A stretch of 64,000 bases of DNA, taken from positions 124,001-188,000 of the forward strand of contig NZ_JACOAF010000008.1 in NCBI RefSeq assembly GCF_014269285.1, written 5' to 3'. Within the stretch, counting starts at the first letter, position 1, and every line of letters begins with the position of its first letter. This DNA comes from Rufibacter sediminis. Its GTDB lineage: Bacteria; Bacteroidota; Bacteroidia; Cytophagales; Hymenobacteraceae. Positions 61,791-64,000 of this stretch are shown in pieces. The notes under the pieces were generated by a model that ran no database searches, was not told the DNA's origin, and saw only the letters and a list, made by a program, of their open reading frames with translations. Made by a program: the position numbers and the translations under genes.

Positions 61791-63481
61791 CAAAACCCCG
61801 CCGCCGCATCATCGCCCCTAGGATCAGCGCCGCCTTCCAGGGTGCCATCGGGTAAGACCAGGATGCCGGCCGCCCGCCCGATGCCTCCCGTTTTAGGGGC
61901 GATTTTGTGTCCTTTGAGCCAAAGCCCCAGACCCGTGCCGAAACCCAGCGCGCCCCATTCAGACAAAATCCAGTTGGGTTTCCATTGGTGGTGGAACCGA
62001 CCGGCGTTGACCGCGCCCTGCATGGTGTGGCCGTGAACGGTTACGTTCTGGATGATCTGGTACACGGTGGTAATGATGGTGGAGCCGCCCATAGCCCCGA
62101 TGACCATGAACAGCCTGCCGTCTTTCTCCAGAATGGTGGGCGTCATGGAACTGAGCATGCGTTTGCCCGGCGCAATGGCGTTGGCTTCTTCGCCCACCAG
62201 GCCGTAGCTGTTGGGGTAACCGGGCTTGATGCTGAAATCGTCCATCTCGTTGTTGAGCAGGAATCCGGCCCCGCCCACAAACACCTTGCTCCCGAAACTG
62301 CTGTTCAAGGTGGTGGTCACCGAGACGGCGTTGCCCTCTGGGTCTACAATGGAGTAGTGGGTGGTGTTGGGGCCTTCGGGCAGGGGCGGCGTGCCCGCTG
62401 ATACGGTATTGCTGGAGGTGGCTTTTTGGGGCGAATAGCCCTGCATGCGACTCTTGATGTAGGCCGGGTTTAAGAGCCCTTTTACCGGAACTTCATAGAA
62501 ATCAGCATCGCCAAAATGCCGGGCGCGGTCGGCGTACACGCGGCGTTCGGCTTCCACCATGAGGTGCGAGGTGGCCACCGTGTTCCAGCCCCAGGCCTTC
62601 AGGGGGTAGTCCTGCGCGATGGTGAGCAGTTGAATCAAAGAGATGCCGCCGCTGGACGGGGGAGGCATGGAGATGATGCGGTAGTCGCCCACCTGTCCGG
62701 TGATGGGCGCTCGCCAGACGGCGCGGTAGTCGGCCAGATCAGCGGCGGTGATGATGCCGGTGCCGCGTTTCATTTCGGCGGTGAGCAGTTCTGCGGTGCG
62801 GCCTTCGTAGAAACCGGCCCGGCCTTGGTCCCGAATCCGCTCCAGCGTGCGGGCCAGGTCTTGCAGCCGGAGGGTATCGCCTGCGCGCCAACGGTCTTTC
62901 AAAATGAAATCGGGCCGAACGGTGTTGTACTGGAGGAAATCCTTGCGTTGCTGGTTCAGCTTTTTGGCCTCTTTGGGGGTAAGCGGAAAGCCTTGGGCCG
63001 CCAGCTGTACCGCCGGTTGCACCAACATGGCCCAGGGGAGCCGACCATATTTCTGGTGCGCCTGCACCATGCCGTCTACCGTGCCGGGCACGCCCGGGGC
63101 CAGATGCCCTTTGTAACTCAGGTTCTCGATGACTTCGCCCTGGCCGTTGAGGTACATGTCACGGTGGGCGGCGGCGGGGGCTTTCTCGCGGTAGTCCAGG
63201 GTATTAAGCGTGCCATCTTTCTGCCGAAGCACCAGAAATCCGCCGCCGCCAATGTTTCCGGCATCGGGGTAGACCACGGCCAGGGCAAACTGTACCGCCA
63301 CGGCCGCATCTACGGCATTGCCGCCTCGGCGCAGAATATCGGACCCTACGGCCGAGGCCAGCGGGTGCGCAGAGACCACCATGGCTTTCTGGGTGACTAA
63401 TCCTCTCTGATGTAGATTGGGACGGCTGCAGCCCACCAAAGTCAGGAGCAGGAAGAGAAACGTGAGTTGTCTGTAAGGCAC
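61790..63481 (-). CDS. ggt: Gamma-glutamyltransferase
   Basis: A 563-residue lipoprotein-type gamma-glutamyltransferase (signal LLLLTLVGC). VVSAHPLASAVGSDILRRGG opens the large subunit. NTTHYSIVDPEGNAVSVTTT holds the processing and nucleophilic Thr that starts the small subunit near residue 378; GGAGFLLNNEMDDF and MLSSMTPTILEKDG follow. It splits glutathione or transfers its glutamyl group in the periplasm. Ends in GGADPRGDDAAAGF as usual for the family. Convergent with the MFS transporter. Confidence 0.92.
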   Translation of the reverse strand: MPYRQLTFLFLLLTLVGCSRPNLHQRGLVTQKAMVVSAHPLASAVGSDILRRGGNAVDAAVAVQFALAVVYPDAGNIGGGGFLVLRQKDGTLNTLDYREKAPAAAHRDMYLNGQGEVIENLSYKGHLAPGVPGTVDGMVQAHQKYGRLPWAMLVQPAVQLAAQGFPLTPKEAKKLNQQRKDFLQYNTVRPDFILKDRWRAGDTLRLQDLARTLERIRDQGRAGFYEGRTAELLTAEMKRGTGIITAADLADYRAVWRAPITGQVGDYRIISMPPPSSGGISLIQLLTIAQDYPLKAWGWNTVATSHLMVEAERRVYADRARHFGDADFYEVPVKGLLNPAYIKSRMQGYSPQKATSSNTVSAGTPPLPEGPNTTHYSIVDPEGNAVSVTTTLNSSFGSKVFVGGAGFLLNNEMDDFSIKPGYPNSYGLVGEEANAIAPGKRMLSSMTPTILEKDGRLFMVIGAMGGSTIITTVYQIIQNVTVHGHTMQGAVNAGRFHHQWKPNWILSEWGALGFGTGLGLWLKGHKIAPKTGGIGRAAGILVLPDGTLEGGADPRGDDAAAGF

Positions 63482-63562
63482 GTGGTTGGGCGTTGGTGTT
63501 GGATGATTTTACCGCCAGAGCGCAGGAGAGGTTCGGTTTCTTTGCTAGAAGTACCACCCGTG

Positions 63563-63600
63563 CGTTTTGGGTCTGTTTTTGGGAAAACAGGCCCAAAATG
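63563..63600. repeat. Dispersed GTTTT-palindrome, copy 23
   Basis: CGTTTTGGGTCTGTTTTTGG and GAAAACAGGCCCAAAATG, well preserved. Confidence 0.8.
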
Positions 63601-63826
63601 GACTTTGTCGGTTTTCTAATTAGACCTTACGCGGTCTGGAGGAAACCAAGATGCTGTTGCAGAACATGGGCCAGTACTTCAAAGACACCCAACTGTCACG
63701 TGGACAACCTCTTCTTCCAGAAAGCCGAGGACACCGGCCAACAGGCCCGCGTGGTGCATGACTCCATCTTCCACCATGAGAAACTGAGCGGCGACCTTGA
63801 AGAAGCTGCGGGAGTAGGGGAAGGTG

Positions 63827-63863
63827 CGTTTATGGGCTGTTTTTAGGAAAAGAGGCTGAAACA
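63827..63863. repeat. Dispersed GTTTT-palindrome, copy 24
   Basis: GCGTTTATGGGCTGTTTTTA and GAAAAGAGGCTGAAACAT, imperfect arms. Confidence 0.6.
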
Positions 63864-64000
63864 TGTCTCTTCTAGTTGAACAGAAATGCTAGGTACAGAT
63901 CGTAGGAATGTCTTTATCTCGGTTCGAGGGGACTATATATAAAGTCATGTCCAAAATTATTTAGCTTTTCAACTAGAGGATGTACTTCTCCGAGTCTCCA

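Larger units (their letters stand above)
63482..64000. other. Window end: palindromes and possible gene remnant
   Basis: Two GTTTT palindromes (63563-63600, 63827-63863). Between them, 63640-63826 reads on the plus strand as protein-like pieces in two frames (LEETKMLLQNMGQYFKDTQL, then VDNLFFQKAEDTGQQARVVH), as if a gene was frameshifted at about 63695. I do not recognise the family. The last 130 bp show nothing. Confidence 0.35.

Overview
The window looks like a chromosome segment of a Bacteroidota bacterium, most likely a Cytophagales/Hymenobacteraceae member of the Rufibacter-Pontibacter-Hymenobacter type (inference). Supporting signs are a type IX secretion C-terminal sorting domain, many lipoproteins with VCBS/FG-GAP repeats, a TIGR03885-type flavin oxidoreductase, a UvrA2-like ATPase, a DUF6169 protein, and few Shine-Dalgarno sites. 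No rRNA, tRNA or CRISPR array was seen.

Layout. 0-2.1 kb: two minus-strand oxidoreductase-type genes. 2.3-13.4 kb: an AT-rich surface-polysaccharide island with glycosyltransferases (GT2, GT4, a GT4-GT2 fusion, a GT92-like enzyme), an RgpF-like protein, a coiled-coil protein and two tandem unknown paralogues, a Wzm/Wzt-type ABC exporter and a convergent O-antigen ligase/polymerase. Several of its genes begin with TTG or GTG. 14.8-19.5 kb: a coupled VCBS-repeat lipoprotein and vanadium-haloperoxidase-like PAP2 protein. 19.7-32 kb: a cytochrome-B-like membrane protein, HrpB helicase, two paralogous repeat-domain lipoproteins, an SGNH esterase and an MscS channel. 32.5-37.9 kb: a conserved ATP-grasp / alpha-E / transglutaminase / zinc-peptidase group, split by a DUF559 nuclease gene bordered by G/C-rich repeats. 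38.5-40.5 kb: two membrane proteins.

40.6-49.8 kb is the accessory core. It holds an AT-rich two-gene operon whose first product resembles a Panacea/SocA antitoxin and whose second is a 642-residue protein ending in a coiled coil and membrane segments. Next come two truncated copies of the 5' end of a uvrA-like gene with cargo between them (an overlapping small-ORF/DUF6169 pair and a T9SS-exported PKD protein), then the intact uvrA-like gene. At 49.8-50.8 kb two long REP-like palindromes precede a RAYT-type tyrosine transposase. 51-63.5 kb returns to ordinary genes: a disordered protein, hydrolases, LD-carboxypeptidase, N-formylglutamate amidohydrolase, SDR, erythromycin-esterase-like protein, MFS transporter and gamma-glutamyltransferase.

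A striking window-wide feature is about two dozen copies of one 35-48 bp imperfect palindrome (outer arms CGTTTTGGGCC and GGCCCAAAACG around TGTTTTCTGAAAACA). They often lie a few bases beyond stop codons, and one is inside a coding sequence. They look like dispersed terminator/REP-like elements. The best candidates for undescribed biology are the Panacea-like membrane-protein operon, the triplicated uvrA 5' end with captured cargo, the DUF559 repeat element and this palindrome family.
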